Of a stretch of 64,000 nt of DNA, positions 8,768-17,540 are shown in pieces; position 1 is the stretch's first letter, and every line of letters begins with the position of its first letter. Location of the stretch: positions 573,081 through 637,080 of the forward strand of contig NZ_BNBR01000004.1 in assembly GCF_014656055.1 (NCBI RefSeq). The letters are read 5' to 3'. A program made the position numbers and the translations under genes. Origin of the DNA: Streptomyces griseosporeus (GTDB lineage: Bacteria > Actinomycetota > Actinomycetes > Streptomycetales > Streptomycetaceae). A model generated the notes under the pieces. That model was not told the DNA's origin. It made no database searches and was given only the letters and a program-made list of their open reading frames with translations.

Positions 8768-9290
8768 GTGCGGGTGGGTGGGTGGTTGCTCGCGCAGTTC
8801 CCCGCGGTGTGCCTGCGGCGGCCTGTGCGGGTGGGTGGGTGGTTGCTCGCGCAGTTCCCCGCGCCCCTGAATGCCTGCGGCGGCCCGTTTCTGTGGGTGG
8901 GTGGCTGGTGTAGCGCCTACGGCTGGGGGGGTGGGTCGGGGCCGCGCCGGGGGGTATCCGTCCTCGGTGCGCCGCTGGGTACGGTCAAATTCGTGCCGTC
9001 TGTTTCCGGCGCCCGCTGCGGGCGGACACCCCCCGACACGTCCCCTCCTCGCCGTACGCGTCTACCGCCCGCCGTGGCTGCGGCAGGCCGCCCCGCTGGG
9101 CCGGCGCCCACCCGGCAGCGGCGGGCCGCACGCCGACCTAGCTGCGGGCGGCCGCACACATGGACGCCCCTCCGACGTAGCTGCGGGCAGTCGTGCCGCT
9201 GGGGCGGCACGGGTGGGCGCAGCGGCACCCCGCAAGCGCCGGGCTGCGCCGCCGACCCCCGGCCCGCGGCAGCGCGGGGTCACCCGATCG
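8768..9290. repeat. composite intergenic repeat, copy A (gap 8756-9347 has no gene)
   Basis: This 592-base gap holds no credible gene. It starts with a roughly 57-bp direct duplication, each copy containing GCGCAGTTCCCCGCG (8792-8806 and 8849-8863). A block up to about 9048 and a second block of about 100 bases (near 9180-9285) recur in inverted orientation at 63330-63700, nearly base for base. The motif AGCTGCGGGCAGTCGTGC lies at 9179-9196. Open frames across it are by-products of high GC. Confidence 0.85.
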
Positions 9291-9347
9291 TGCCGATGGC
9301 TGTATGCGGCCTAGCCGTGTCGGCGGGGTGGTGGCAGGCTGCCGTGC

Positions 9348-9881
9348 ATGGGGGTATTGAGGCGGATTCGGCGTCGGCCGGGCATCGTGGGTGCGGTCGG
9401 GCTCGTTGTCGTGGCCGTCGGTGGGGTCGTGGGATGTGATCCCGCCGGGCTCAGTGCCGTGACCGTGGCGTACACGACCGATCAGACCGCCACCGCGGAG
9501 CTGCAGCGGCGGCATGTCGATGTGCAGTGGCTCAACTGCAGGGGGAGTTACGGGAGTCGGGGGGCCACGCCGTCCGCGGGTGAGAACACCGTCGCCACCG
9601 TCGACTGTGAGGGGAAGACCCGTGACGGGAAGGACATCACCGTCACCGGGAGGGTGACGAAGGCCGTGTCCGGGTCCTGTGTGCGTGGTGATCTCGTCGC
9701 CAAGGTCGGTGGGAAGCAGTGGTTCCGCGTCAGTGGGCTCGGGAAGTGTGACGGGACGCCCTCGCCGGTGAAGCCGCCGGCCGGCGACACGCGGCCCGGA
9801 CAGCCGACGGTCACCGTGACCGTCACCCGGACCGTGTGGTGCGAGGCCGACCCGCACTGCCGGCCCGTCGAGGGCAAGTGA
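9348..9881 (+). CDS. small secreted lipoprotein of unknown function
   Basis: 177 aa. The N-terminus is a lipoprotein signal: positively charged MGVLRRIRRRP, a hydrophobic run, then a VVGC lipobox with Cys at about residue 30, so the product should be anchored outside the cell membrane. The mature part has several cysteines (NCRG, DCEG, SCVRG, KCDG, WCEADPHC) that could form disulfides, and a Pro-rich then Thr/Val-rich C-terminus. It resembles DUF4333-like small lipoproteins only in general layout. No family is assigned with confidence. Confidence 0.65.
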   Translation: MGVLRRIRRRPGIVGAVGLVVVAVGGVVGCDPAGLSAVTVAYTTDQTATAELQRRHVDVQWLNCRGSYGSRGATPSAGENTVATVDCEGKTRDGKDITVTGRVTKAVSGSCVRGDLVAKVGGKQWFRVSGLGKCDGTPSPVKPPAGDTRPGQPTVTVTVTRTVWCEADPHCRPVEGK

Positions 9882-9926
9882 TCCGTTTCGCTGTGCCGGG
9901 GCGCCCGCGCTGCATAGGGTGATCGT

Positions 9927-12900
9927 GTGACACAGTCGCCCGCGTCCTACCTCCGGTTTCCGCATCTGCACGGCGATTCGGTGGCCTTCACCGCCGAGGA
10001 CGACGTCTGGCTCGCGCCGCTCGACGGCGGCCGGGCCTGGCGGGTCAGCGCCGACAACGTGGCCGTGACCCTGCCGCGCATCTCGCCCGACGGCACCACC
10101 CTCGCCTGGACCTCCACCCGGGACGGCGCCCCCGAGGTGCATATCGCTCCCGTGGACGGCGGGCCTGCCAAGAGGCTGACGTATTGGGGTAGTTGGCGTA
10201 CCCAGGTGCGTGGGTGGACGCCCGACGGGCGGGTGCTGGCCCTGACGACGTACGGCCATGCCAGCCTGCGGCGTACCTGGGCGTACGCCGTGCCGCTCGA
10301 CGGCGGGCCCGCCGAGCGGTTGCCGTACGGGCCCGTCGGGGATGTCGCGTTCGGTCCGCACACCGTGCTGCTGTCCGCCGGTGGTCGCGACGCTGCGCAC
10401 TGGAAGCGGTACCGCGGAGGTACGGCGGGCAAGTTGTGGATCGACCGGGGCGGGGAGGGGGAGTTCGTCCGGCTGCACGAGGGGGTCGGGGGGAACATCG
10501 AGTACCCCTCGTGGGTGGGGGAGCGGATCGCCTTCCTGTCCGATCACGAGGGGACCGGGGCGCTCTACTCGTCCCTTGCCGACGGGTCCGATCTGCGCCG
10601 GCACACTCCGCTGGGGTCCTTCTACGCCCGGCAGGCCTCCTCCGACGGGCGGCGTGTGGTGTACATGGCCGGGGGTGAGGTGTGGGTACTCGACGATCTC
10701 GACGGGAGTGAGCCTCGGCGGCTCGATGTGCGGCTCGGTGGGCCCCGCGTCGATCAGCAGCCCTACCCCGTCAACGCCGCTCGGTGGTTCTCCTCCGCCT
10801 CGCCCGATCACACCGCCCGTGGCAGTGCCGTGTGCGTGCGGGGCAGTGTCCACTGGGTCACCCATCGGGCCGGGCCCGCCCGGGCGCTGGCCGCCGAGCC
10901 GGGGGTGCGGGCGCGCCGGCCGCGCGCCTTCCGCGTCGACGGTGAGGACTGGGTCGTCTGGGTGACCGACGCCGAGGGGGACGACGCGCTGGAGTTCGCC
11001 CCGGCCGGCGGCCTCGCGCCCGGCGCCACCCCGCGGCGGATCGCGGCCGGTCAGCTCGGCCGGGTGCTCGACCTGGCGGTGGCGCCCGACGGGAGCCGGG
11101 CCGCCGTCGCCAGTCATGACGGGCGGGTTCTGCTCGTGGAGCGGGAGAGCGGGGAGGTACGGGAAGTCGACCGCAGTGAGGACGGGGATGTCTCCGGGCT
11201 CACCTTCTCGCCCGACTCCGTGTGGCTCGCCTGGGCCCATCCCGGGCCGCGCCCGCTCAGCCAGCTGAAGCTCGCCAACACCACCGACCTGTCGGTCACC
11301 GAGGCGACGCCGCTGCGGTTCCAGGACTACGCCCCCGCCTTCACGCTCGACGGCAAGCACCTGGCCTTCCTGTCCTCGCGGTCCTTCGATCCGATCTACG
11401 ACGAGCACGTCTTCGATCTCGCGTTCCTGGAGACCTCGCGGCCTTACCTGATCACCCTGGCCGCCACCACTCCCTCGCCCTTCGGGCCGCAGCGGCACGG
11501 GCGGCCCTTCGACGCGCCGGAGAAGGACGAGACCCCGGAGGGCGAGAGCGGTCCCGCCACGCGGATCGACCTGGACGGACTCGCCGACCGGATCGTGCCG
11601 TTCCCCGTCGAGGCCGCCCGCTACTCCAACCTGCGCGCCGCCAAGGACGGTGTGCTGTGGCTGCGCCACCCGGTGCGGGGCGTGCTCGGCGCGTCCCGGG
11701 CGACGCCGGACGATCCCGACCCCAAGACCGAGCTGGAGCGCTACGACCTCGCCCAGCAGCGCCTGGAGCACCTCGCCTCCGACGCCGACCACTTCGAGGT
11801 CAGCGGCGACGGCAAGCGGCTGCTGCTGTGGGCCGACGACCGGCTGAGGGTCGTCCCCAGCGACCGGCGCGCCTCCGGCGACGACGACAGCGACAGCAAC
11901 ATCGGCGTGGATCTGTCCCGGGTCCGTCATCTGCTCGACCCCGCCGCCGAGTGGCGGCAGATGTACGAGGAGACCGGGCGGATCATGCGGGACAACTTCT
12001 GGCGCGCCGACATGGGCGGCGTCGACTGGGACGCGGTCCTCGACCGGTACCGGCCCGTGCTGGAGCGGGTCGCCACCCACGACGACCTCGTCGACCTGCT
12101 GTGGGAGGTGCAGGGCGAGCTGGGCACCTCGCATGCCTATGTGATGCCGCGCGGCAGCGCCGGCCACGGGCCCCGGCAGGGGCTCCTCGGCGCCGACATC
12201 TCGCGGCACGAGGACGGCCTGTGGCGCGTCGACCGGATCCTGCCCGCCGAGACCTCCGACCCCGCCGCCCGCTCCCCGCTCGCCGCGCCCGGCGTCGCCG
12301 TGCGGGCGGGCGACGCGATCGTCGCCGTCGGCGGACGCCCCGTCGACCCGGTGACCGGGCCCGGACCGCTGCTGGTCGGCACGGCGGGCAAGCCGATCGA
12401 GCTGACCGTCTCGCCCTCCGGCGGCGGCGACGTCCGGCACGCCGTCGTCGTCCCGGTCGCCGACGAGGAGCCGCTGCGGTACCACGCCTGGGTCGCCGAC
12501 CGGCGGGCGTACGTCCACGAGAAGTCCGGCGGCCGGCTCGGCTATCTGCACGTGCCCGACATGCAGGCCCCCGGCTGGGCGCAGATCCACCGCGACCTGC
12601 GGGTCGAGGTCGCCCGCGAGGGGCTCGTCGTGGACGTCCGGGAGAACCGGGGCGGGCACACCTCGCAGCTCGTCATCGAGAAGCTGGCCCGGCGGATCGT
12701 CGGCTGGGACGTGCCGCGCGGCATGCGGCCCTTCAGCTATCCGCAGGACGCGCCCCGCGGGCCCGTCGTCGCCGTCGCCAACGAGTTCTCCGGCTCCGAC
12801 GGTGACATCGTCAACGCCGCGATCAAGGCGCTCGGGCTCGGGCCGGTCGTCGGCACGCGCACCTGGGGCGGGGTCATCGGCATCGACAGCCGCTACCGGC

Positions 12901-13118
12901 TGGTCGACGGCACGCTCGTCACGCAGCCTAAGTACGCCATCTGGCTGGAGGGCGTCGAGTGGAGCGTGGAGAACCACGGCGTCGACCCCGACGTGGAGGT
13001 CGTCCAGCGGCCCCAGGACCACGCCGCCGGACGCGACCCGCAGCTCGACGAGGCCGTGCGGATCGCCCTGGAGGCGCTGGCGGAGACCCCGGCGAAGACG
13101 CCGCCCGCCCTGCCCTGA
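9927..13118 (+). CDS. tricorn-type S41 family serine protease
   Basis: 1063 aa, the usual size of tricorn protease homologs. The N-terminal half contains WD40-like beta-propeller repeats (ISPDGTTLAWTSTRDGAPEV, GWTPDGRVLALTT). The C-terminal half contains a helical linker (MYEETGRIMRDNFW), a PDZ-like domain and the S41 catalytic core, with the likely nucleophile in EFSGSDGDIV and the loop GTRTWGGVIG. Tricorn degrades peptides released by the proteasome, which Streptomyces also have. The GTG at 9927 gives a start matching the family. No signal peptide, so cytoplasmic. Confidence 0.92.
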   Translation: MTQSPASYLRFPHLHGDSVAFTAEDDVWLAPLDGGRAWRVSADNVAVTLPRISPDGTTLAWTSTRDGAPEVHIAPVDGGPAKRLTYWGSWRTQVRGWTPDGRVLALTTYGHASLRRTWAYAVPLDGGPAERLPYGPVGDVAFGPHTVLLSAGGRDAAHWKRYRGGTAGKLWIDRGGEGEFVRLHEGVGGNIEYPSWVGERIAFLSDHEGTGALYSSLADGSDLRRHTPLGSFYARQASSDGRRVVYMAGGEVWVLDDLDGSEPRRLDVRLGGPRVDQQPYPVNAARWFSSASPDHTARGSAVCVRGSVHWVTHRAGPARALAAEPGVRARRPRAFRVDGEDWVVWVTDAEGDDALEFAPAGGLAPGATPRRIAAGQLGRVLDLAVAPDGSRAAVASHDGRVLLVERESGEVREVDRSEDGDVSGLTFSPDSVWLAWAHPGPRPLSQLKLANTTDLSVTEATPLRFQDYAPAFTLDGKHLAFLSSRSFDPIYDEHVFDLAFLETSRPYLITLAATTPSPFGPQRHGRPFDAPEKDETPEGESGPATRIDLDGLADRIVPFPVEAARYSNLRAAKDGVLWLRHPVRGVLGASRATPDDPDPKTELERYDLAQQRLEHLASDADHFEVSGDGKRLLLWADDRLRVVPSDRRASGDDDSDSNIGVDLSRVRHLLDPAAEWRQMYEETGRIMRDNFWRADMGGVDWDAVLDRYRPVLERVATHDDLVDLLWEVQGELGTSHAYVMPRGSAGHGPRQGLLGADISRHEDGLWRVDRILPAETSDPAARSPLAAPGVAVRAGDAIVAVGGRPVDPVTGPGPLLVGTAGKPIELTVSPSGGGDVRHAVVVPVADEEPLRYHAWVADRRAYVHEKSGGRLGYLHVPDMQAPGWAQIHRDLRVEVAREGLVVDVRENRGGHTSQLVIEKLARRIVGWDVPRGMRPFSYPQDAPRGPVVAVANEFSGSDGDIVNAAIKALGLGPVVGTRTWGGVIGIDSRYRLVDGTLVTQPKYAIWLEGVEWSVENHGVDPDVEVVQRPQDHAAGRDPQLDEAVRIALEALAETPAKTPPALP

Positions 13119-13189
13119 CCGTCCGGGGGGCGTCGTGGCGCTCGATACGATGCCCCCGTAAGAGATCACCCCTGCGTCAGGAGGCACCG

Positions 13190-13543
13190 ATGGCCGGAGA
13201 GCCACAGGACGACTGCCTGTTCTGCAAGATCGTCGCGGGCAGCATCCCGGCGACGATCGTGCGCGAGACGGAGACCACGGTCGCCTTCCGGGACATCAAC
13301 CCGCAGGCGCCCACCCATGTGCTGGTGATCCCCAAGGCGCACCACACGGACGCCGCGGCCCTCGCCGCCGCCGCTCCCGAGCTCGCCGCCGACGTGCTGC
13401 GCGAGACCCAGGCGGTCGCCGACGAGGAGAAGCTCGACAGCTACCGCGTCGTCTTCAACACCGGCAGCGGCGCCGGCCAGACCGTCTGGCACGCGCACGC
13501 CCACGTCCTCGGCGGCCGTGGGCTGAACTGGCCCCCCGGGTAG
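13190..13543 (+). CDS. HIT-family nucleotide hydrolase
   Basis: 117 aa. It starts DDCLFCKIVAGSIPA, where the two cysteines are typical zinc ligands of Hint-type proteins, and ends with the histidine-triad motif WHAHAHVLGGRGL. Members hydrolyse phosphoramidates such as AMP-lysine and other nucleotide conjugates. The ATG is fixed by AGGAGG five bases upstream. Five bases separate its stop from the RNase Z start, so the two share an operon. Confidence 0.93.
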   Translation: MAGEPQDDCLFCKIVAGSIPATIVRETETTVAFRDINPQAPTHVLVIPKAHHTDAAALAAAAPELAADVLRETQAVADEEKLDSYRVVFNTGSGAGQTVWHAHAHVLGGRGLNWPPG

Positions 13544-13548
13544 GCGTC

Positions 13549-14454
13549 GTGTCCGTCCGCGAACTCGTCGTCCTCGGCACCGCGAGCCAGGTCCCCACCC
13601 GGCACCGCAACCACAACGGCTACCTGCTGCGCTGGGACGGCGAGGGCATCCTGTTCGACCCCGGCGAGGGCACCCAGCGGCAGATGCTGCGCGCCGGGGT
13701 CGCCGCCCACGACATCAACCGGATCTGCGTCACCCACTTCCACGGGGACCACTCGCTGGGCCTCGCGGGCGTGATCCAGCGGATCAACCTGGACAAGGTG
13801 CCGCACCAGGTCACCGCCCACTACCCGCGTTCCGGGCAGCGCTTCTTCGACCGGCTGCGGTACGCCACCGCCTACCGCGAGACCGTGGAGATCACCGAGG
13901 CGCCGGTCGCCGTGGACGGGGTCCTCGCCGACACCGGCGCCTACACGCTGACCGCCCACCGGCTCTCCCACCCCGTCGAGTCCTACGGCTACCGGCTCAC
14001 CGAGCCCGACGGCCGCCGCATGCTGCCCGACCGGCTCGCCGCGCACGGCATCAAGGGGCCGGACGTGGGCCGCCTCCAGCGCGAGGGCCGGCTGGACGGC
14101 GTGGCGCTGGAGGACGTCAGCGAGGTGCGGCGCGGCCAGCGGTTCGCGTTCGTCATGGACACCCGGCTGTGCGACGGCGTGCACGCGCTGGCCGAGGGCT
14201 GCGACATGCTCGTCATCGAGTCGACGTTCCTCGACGAGGACGTCGAACTCGCCGAGGAGTTCGGTCATCTGACGGCCGGCCAGGCGGCGGGTGTGGCGCG
14301 GGACGCCGGGGTGCGGCATCTGGTGCTGACCCACTTCAGTCAGCGGTACACCGAGCCGGACGAGTTCGAGCGGCAGGCGCGGGCCGCCGGGTTCGAGGGC
14401 GAGCTGACCGTGGCGCAGGATCTGCTGCGGGTGCCGGTTCCGAAACGGCGGTAG
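13549..14454 (+). CDS. rnz: ribonuclease Z
   Basis: 301 aa. The N-terminal VLGTASQVPTRHRNHNGYLL and the HxHxDH motif THFHGDHSLG place it in the RNase Z/ElaC branch of the MBL fold. Later ligands are visible in HRLSHPVESYGYR, FVMDTRLCDG and LVLTHFSQRY. It trims 3' ends of tRNA precursors. The GTG start lies five bases after the HIT-gene stop. The deaminase gene follows after 20 bases. Confidence 0.92.
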   Translation: MSVRELVVLGTASQVPTRHRNHNGYLLRWDGEGILFDPGEGTQRQMLRAGVAAHDINRICVTHFHGDHSLGLAGVIQRINLDKVPHQVTAHYPRSGQRFFDRLRYATAYRETVEITEAPVAVDGVLADTGAYTLTAHRLSHPVESYGYRLTEPDGRRMLPDRLAAHGIKGPDVGRLQREGRLDGVALEDVSEVRRGQRFAFVMDTRLCDGVHALAEGCDMLVIESTFLDEDVELAEEFGHLTAGQAAGVARDAGVRHLVLTHFSQRYTEPDEFERQARAAGFEGELTVAQDLLRVPVPKRR

Positions 14455-14474
14455 AACGGCCGTACGATGCTTTG

Positions 14475-15506
14475 ATGTCCCTCCCGAAAGCTGAACTGCA
14501 CCTGCACATCGAAGGCACCCTGGAGCCCGAGCTGGCGTTCGAGCTGGCCGCGCGCAACGGGGTGACCCTGCCGTACGCCGACACCGACGCGCTGCGCGAG
14601 GCGTACCGGTTCGAGGACCTGCAGTCCTTCCTCGACCTGTACTACGAACTCATGGCCGTCCTGCGCACCGAGCAGGACTTCGCCGACCTCGCCGACGCCT
14701 ATCTCGCCCGCGCCGCCGCGCAGGGCGTCCGGCACGCCGAGATCTTCTTCGACCCGCAGGCCCACACCAAGCGCGGTCTGGAGATCGGCACCGTCGTCGA
14801 GGGGCTGTGGCGGGCGCTGGGGCGCAGCGAGCAGACGCACGGCGTCTCCACCCGGCTGATCATGTGCTTCCTGCGCGACGACTCCGCCGAGTCGGCCCTT
14901 CAGACCCTGCGCGCGGCCGAGCCGTACCTCGACCGGATCACCGGCGTCGGGCTGGACTCGGCCGAGGTCGGGCACCCGCCGGCGAAGTTCCGCGAGGTGT
15001 ACGAGCGTGCCGCCGCGCTCGGGCTGCGCCGCGTCGCGCACGCCGGCGAGGAGGGGCCGCCGGAGTACATCACCGAGGCGCTGGACGTGCTGGGGGTGGA
15101 GCGGGTCGACCACGGGCTGCGCTGCCTGGAGGACCCGGCGCTGGTCGAGCGGCTGGTGCGCGAGCGGGTCCCGCTCACCCTGTGCCCGCTGTCCAACGTG
15201 CGCCTGCGCGCGGTCGACACCCTCGCCGGCCACCCGCTGCCCGCCATGCTCGACGCGGGCCTGCTGTGCACGGTCAACTCCGACGACCCCGCCTACTTCG
15301 GCGGCTACGCGGGCGACAACTTCGACGCCGTACGGGACACCCTGGGCCTCGGCGAGGACCGGCTGCGGGAACTCGCCCGCAACTCCTTCCTCGCCTCCTT
15401 CCTGGAGGACGACGAGGAGCGCCGGGCCAGGTACCTCGCGGAGGTCGACGCCTATGTCTTCGCTCGTTCGCGTGAAGAAGACGGGGAACGTCACCCGGGG
15501 AGGTGA
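14475..15506 (+). CDS. adenosine/adenine deaminase, most like the adenine deaminase branch
   Basis: 343 aa amidohydrolase. It starts LPKAELHLHIEGTLEPE, with the HxH metal ligands and the EGTLEPE form of the motif that I associate with adenine deaminases (Aah1/PA0148 type) rather than the HVHLDG form of classical adenosine deaminases. GLDSAEVGHPP, HAGEEGPPEYI, RVDHGLRCLED and NSDDPAYFGGY complete the catalytic set. It probably converts adenine to hypoxanthine in purine salvage; adenosine cannot be excluded from sequence alone. Standard annotation would be 'adenosine deaminase'. Confidence 0.88.
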   Translation: MSLPKAELHLHIEGTLEPELAFELAARNGVTLPYADTDALREAYRFEDLQSFLDLYYELMAVLRTEQDFADLADAYLARAAAQGVRHAEIFFDPQAHTKRGLEIGTVVEGLWRALGRSEQTHGVSTRLIMCFLRDDSAESALQTLRAAEPYLDRITGVGLDSAEVGHPPAKFREVYERAAALGLRRVAHAGEEGPPEYITEALDVLGVERVDHGLRCLEDPALVERLVRERVPLTLCPLSNVRLRAVDTLAGHPLPAMLDAGLLCTVNSDDPAYFGGYAGDNFDAVRDTLGLGEDRLRELARNSFLASFLEDDEERRARYLAEVDAYVFARSREEDGERHPGR

Positions 15507-15548
15507 GAGGGGGACAAGGCGGTGCCGAGCGGGGCATAGGGTGCCGCG

Positions 15549-16058
15549 GTGACCTCCCAAACCACGACCTCCGAAACTACCGAGACGCGTATCGCGCGCT
15601 CCGCTGACCTCGGCTCGATCGCCGTCATGTCCTGGGCCCGTGAGGCCCCCGAGGGGACTGTCCCGTTCCTGCTCGCCTGTCCCCTCGGGGACGGTGACAA
15701 GGGCCCGGGGGCCGGGTCGGCCGCGGTCGCGCAGATGCTCGACTCCCTCGACCTCCCCCGGGACGGGCAGCTCGTCGACGGCACCAGCCGGCCCAGCATG
15801 CCGGTGACCCTGCTCGTCGTGCCGGGCGGCAGCGCCGTGCTCACCATGCCGTACGTCAACGCGCAGATCACCCCGTCCGAGGCGTGGCAGGACGCGGTCG
15901 CCGAGCGCGGCTTCGCGTGCCTCATCTTCACCACGCGCCCGTGGACGGGCGAGGACACCGACGACCCCGAGGCGATCGCCGCCTTCGCCAACGCCGAGGA
16001 GACCCTCCAGTCCGCGGCGAAGGTCGTCCTGCCCGTGCGCAGCCTGCGCGGCCACTGA
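15549..16058 (+). CDS. DUF5949-like conserved actinobacterial protein
   Basis: 169 aa soluble protein with a Thr-rich N-terminus and a compact alpha/beta body (VPFLLACPLGDGDKGPG, MPVTLLVVPGGSAVLTMPYV, CLIFTTRPWTGEDTDDP). I recall this as a Streptomyces-restricted family annotated DUF5949. No catalytic motif, membrane helix or signal peptide is visible. GTG start. It follows the deaminase by 42 bases in the same direction and converges with the MFS gene across a hairpin terminator. Confidence 0.65.
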   Translation: MTSQTTTSETTETRIARSADLGSIAVMSWAREAPEGTVPFLLACPLGDGDKGPGAGSAAVAQMLDSLDLPRDGQLVDGTSRPSMPVTLLVVPGGSAVLTMPYVNAQITPSEAWQDAVAERGFACLIFTTRPWTGEDTDDPEAIAAFANAEETLQSAAKVVLPVRSLRGH

Positions 16059-16067
16059 CCCGCCGGC

Positions 16068-16095
16068 GGCCGCCGGGCACCGCCGCCCGGCGGCC
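16068..16095. terminator. bidirectional hairpin terminator
   Basis: Perfect 11-bp stem: GGCCGCCGGGC (16068-16078), loop ACCGCC, GCCCGGCGGCC (16085-16095). It sits exactly between two convergent genes and has no T-run, as is common in Streptomyces. Confidence 0.7.
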
Positions 16096-16096
16096 G

Positions 16097-17353
16097 TCAG
16101 CGCGCCGACGCCTGGGGGAGCGGGGCCGCGGCGGCCGTGTCGTAGGCGCCCCGGGCGGGCAGCGCGGGCGTCTCCAGCGGGATCTCCACGACCGGGATCT
16201 CCACCACCGGCAGGACCACCCGGCCGGCCCGCCGGGCCACCACGGTCATCGGGACGGCGACGACCAGCAGCCCCACCGCGAGCACCGCGCCCATCACCGG
16301 GAAACCCGCCCACGCCGACAGCAGACTGCCGGCCAGCGGACCGGCCGCCGTGCCCAGCGACGAGGCCGAGCCGGCGAGCACCGCCCAGCGGCCCCGCGGG
16401 TCGAGGGAGGCGGCGAGGCCGATCAGATACGACAGCACGATCGGGTAGCAGAGGTTCCAGGCGATCTCACCGGTAGCGAAGACCGGCAGGTCCGCGGCCG
16501 ACGCGCTGAGCGCGATGCAGCCCGCGATGAGTACCGTGCCCGCGCCGACCGGCACCGCCCGGCCCAGCCGGGGCCCGATCGCGCCCGCGCCGAGCACGCC
16601 CAGCAGCCCGGCGCCGAGCGCCACCGCGAAGACCACGCCGACCGTGGCCTCGCTGAGGTGCGCCTGCCGCAGCCCGATCCGGCCGCTGACGCCCCACAGC
16701 GCGTTCTGCGCCAGGGACCAGCAGGGCATGGCCGCGACGAGGATCAGCCCGAGGGTGCGGTGGGGGAGCGGCGGGCGGCCGCCCTCCTGCCGGTGGGCGG
16801 CGGGCCCGTCGGCCGTACGGGCCGGCAGACGGCCCGTCAGCGGCCATATGGCCAGCGCCGTGAGGGCGATCGCGGCGAGCGGCTGCCCGTGCCCCGGGCC
16901 GAGGTGCGGGACCGTCAGGTACACGGCCCCCGCGAGGGCCGACACCCCGAGCAGGCCCAGCGTGGACGTGCGGTGGGGATCCCTCTGCGCGGCGATGCCG
17001 GTCGCGGCGACCGCGGTCACCGTGCCGGAGCCGAAGCCGCCGACCAGTGCGCCGGCGACGACGGCCGGGACGGCGTGGGTGAGCGCGGCGCCGCCGTAGC
17101 CGAGGGCGGCGAGGAGGAGCCCGGCGCGGGCGAGGGGCCGGGCGCCGATCCGGTCCACACGGGAGGCCAGCAGGAACCCCGCCGTCGCCGACGCCAGCAG
17201 CAGCGCGCTGCCGACCGCGCCCGCCTGAGTGGCGGTCAGCGGCAGGGCGGCGTCCAGGCGGCCGACGGTCGTCGGCAGCAGGTACGGGGCGAGGTAGCCG
17301 GCCGTGAACAGGGCGACCAGGGGCCAGGGCAGGGGGGAGCGGGGGGCGGACAC
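16097..17353 (-). CDS. MFS transporter
   Basis: 418 aa, about 12 hydrophobic helices. The layout and the loop between helices 2 and 3 (LLASRVDRIGARPLARAG) fit a major-facilitator exporter of the MHS/CP-like type, and the cytoplasmic loop between helices 6 and 7 is rich in Arg, Pro and Gly. No substrate can be inferred. The GTG at 17353 was chosen because the open frame upstream is rich in Ser/Pro and not membrane-like; GGGA lies about eight bases before it. It is downstream of the IclR gene on the same strand. Confidence 0.78.
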   Translation of the reverse strand: MSAPRSPLPWPLVALFTAGYLAPYLLPTTVGRLDAALPLTATQAGAVGSALLLASATAGFLLASRVDRIGARPLARAGLLLAALGYGGAALTHAVPAVVAGALVGGFGSGTVTAVAATGIAAQRDPHRTSTLGLLGVSALAGAVYLTVPHLGPGHGQPLAAIALTALAIWPLTGRLPARTADGPAAHRQEGGRPPLPHRTLGLILVAAMPCWSLAQNALWGVSGRIGLRQAHLSEATVGVVFAVALGAGLLGVLGAGAIGPRLGRAVPVGAGTVLIAGCIALSASAADLPVFATGEIAWNLCYPIVLSYLIGLAASLDPRGRWAVLAGSASSLGTAAGPLAGSLLSAWAGFPVMGAVLAVGLLVVAVPMTVVARRAGRVVLPVVEIPVVEIPLETPALPARGAYDTAAAAPLPQASAR

Positions 17354-17540
17354 GGGCGTTCCCAGGGCATGCGAAAGGAAGGGGGGAGAAGAGAGGGGGC
17401 GCAGGCCGTCGACGGACAAGAACGCGCGAGGAATTTGTATCAAGCACGCAGTGTGAGAAAAAGCGGGGCGTGTGTGATCTGAGTCACCCATTGGTTTGGG
17501 GCGGGGGAGCCAGGGGTAGGCGCCTCGCTTTTCGCGGCTG

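Noticed and set aside
9138..13205. A 1355-codon open frame on the minus strand opposite the tricorn protease
   Set aside because: It mirrors the plus-strand codon bias, has Gly/Val/Arg/Pro-rich sequence with no motif, and the plus-strand protein has clear domains. High GC makes antisense frames open by chance.
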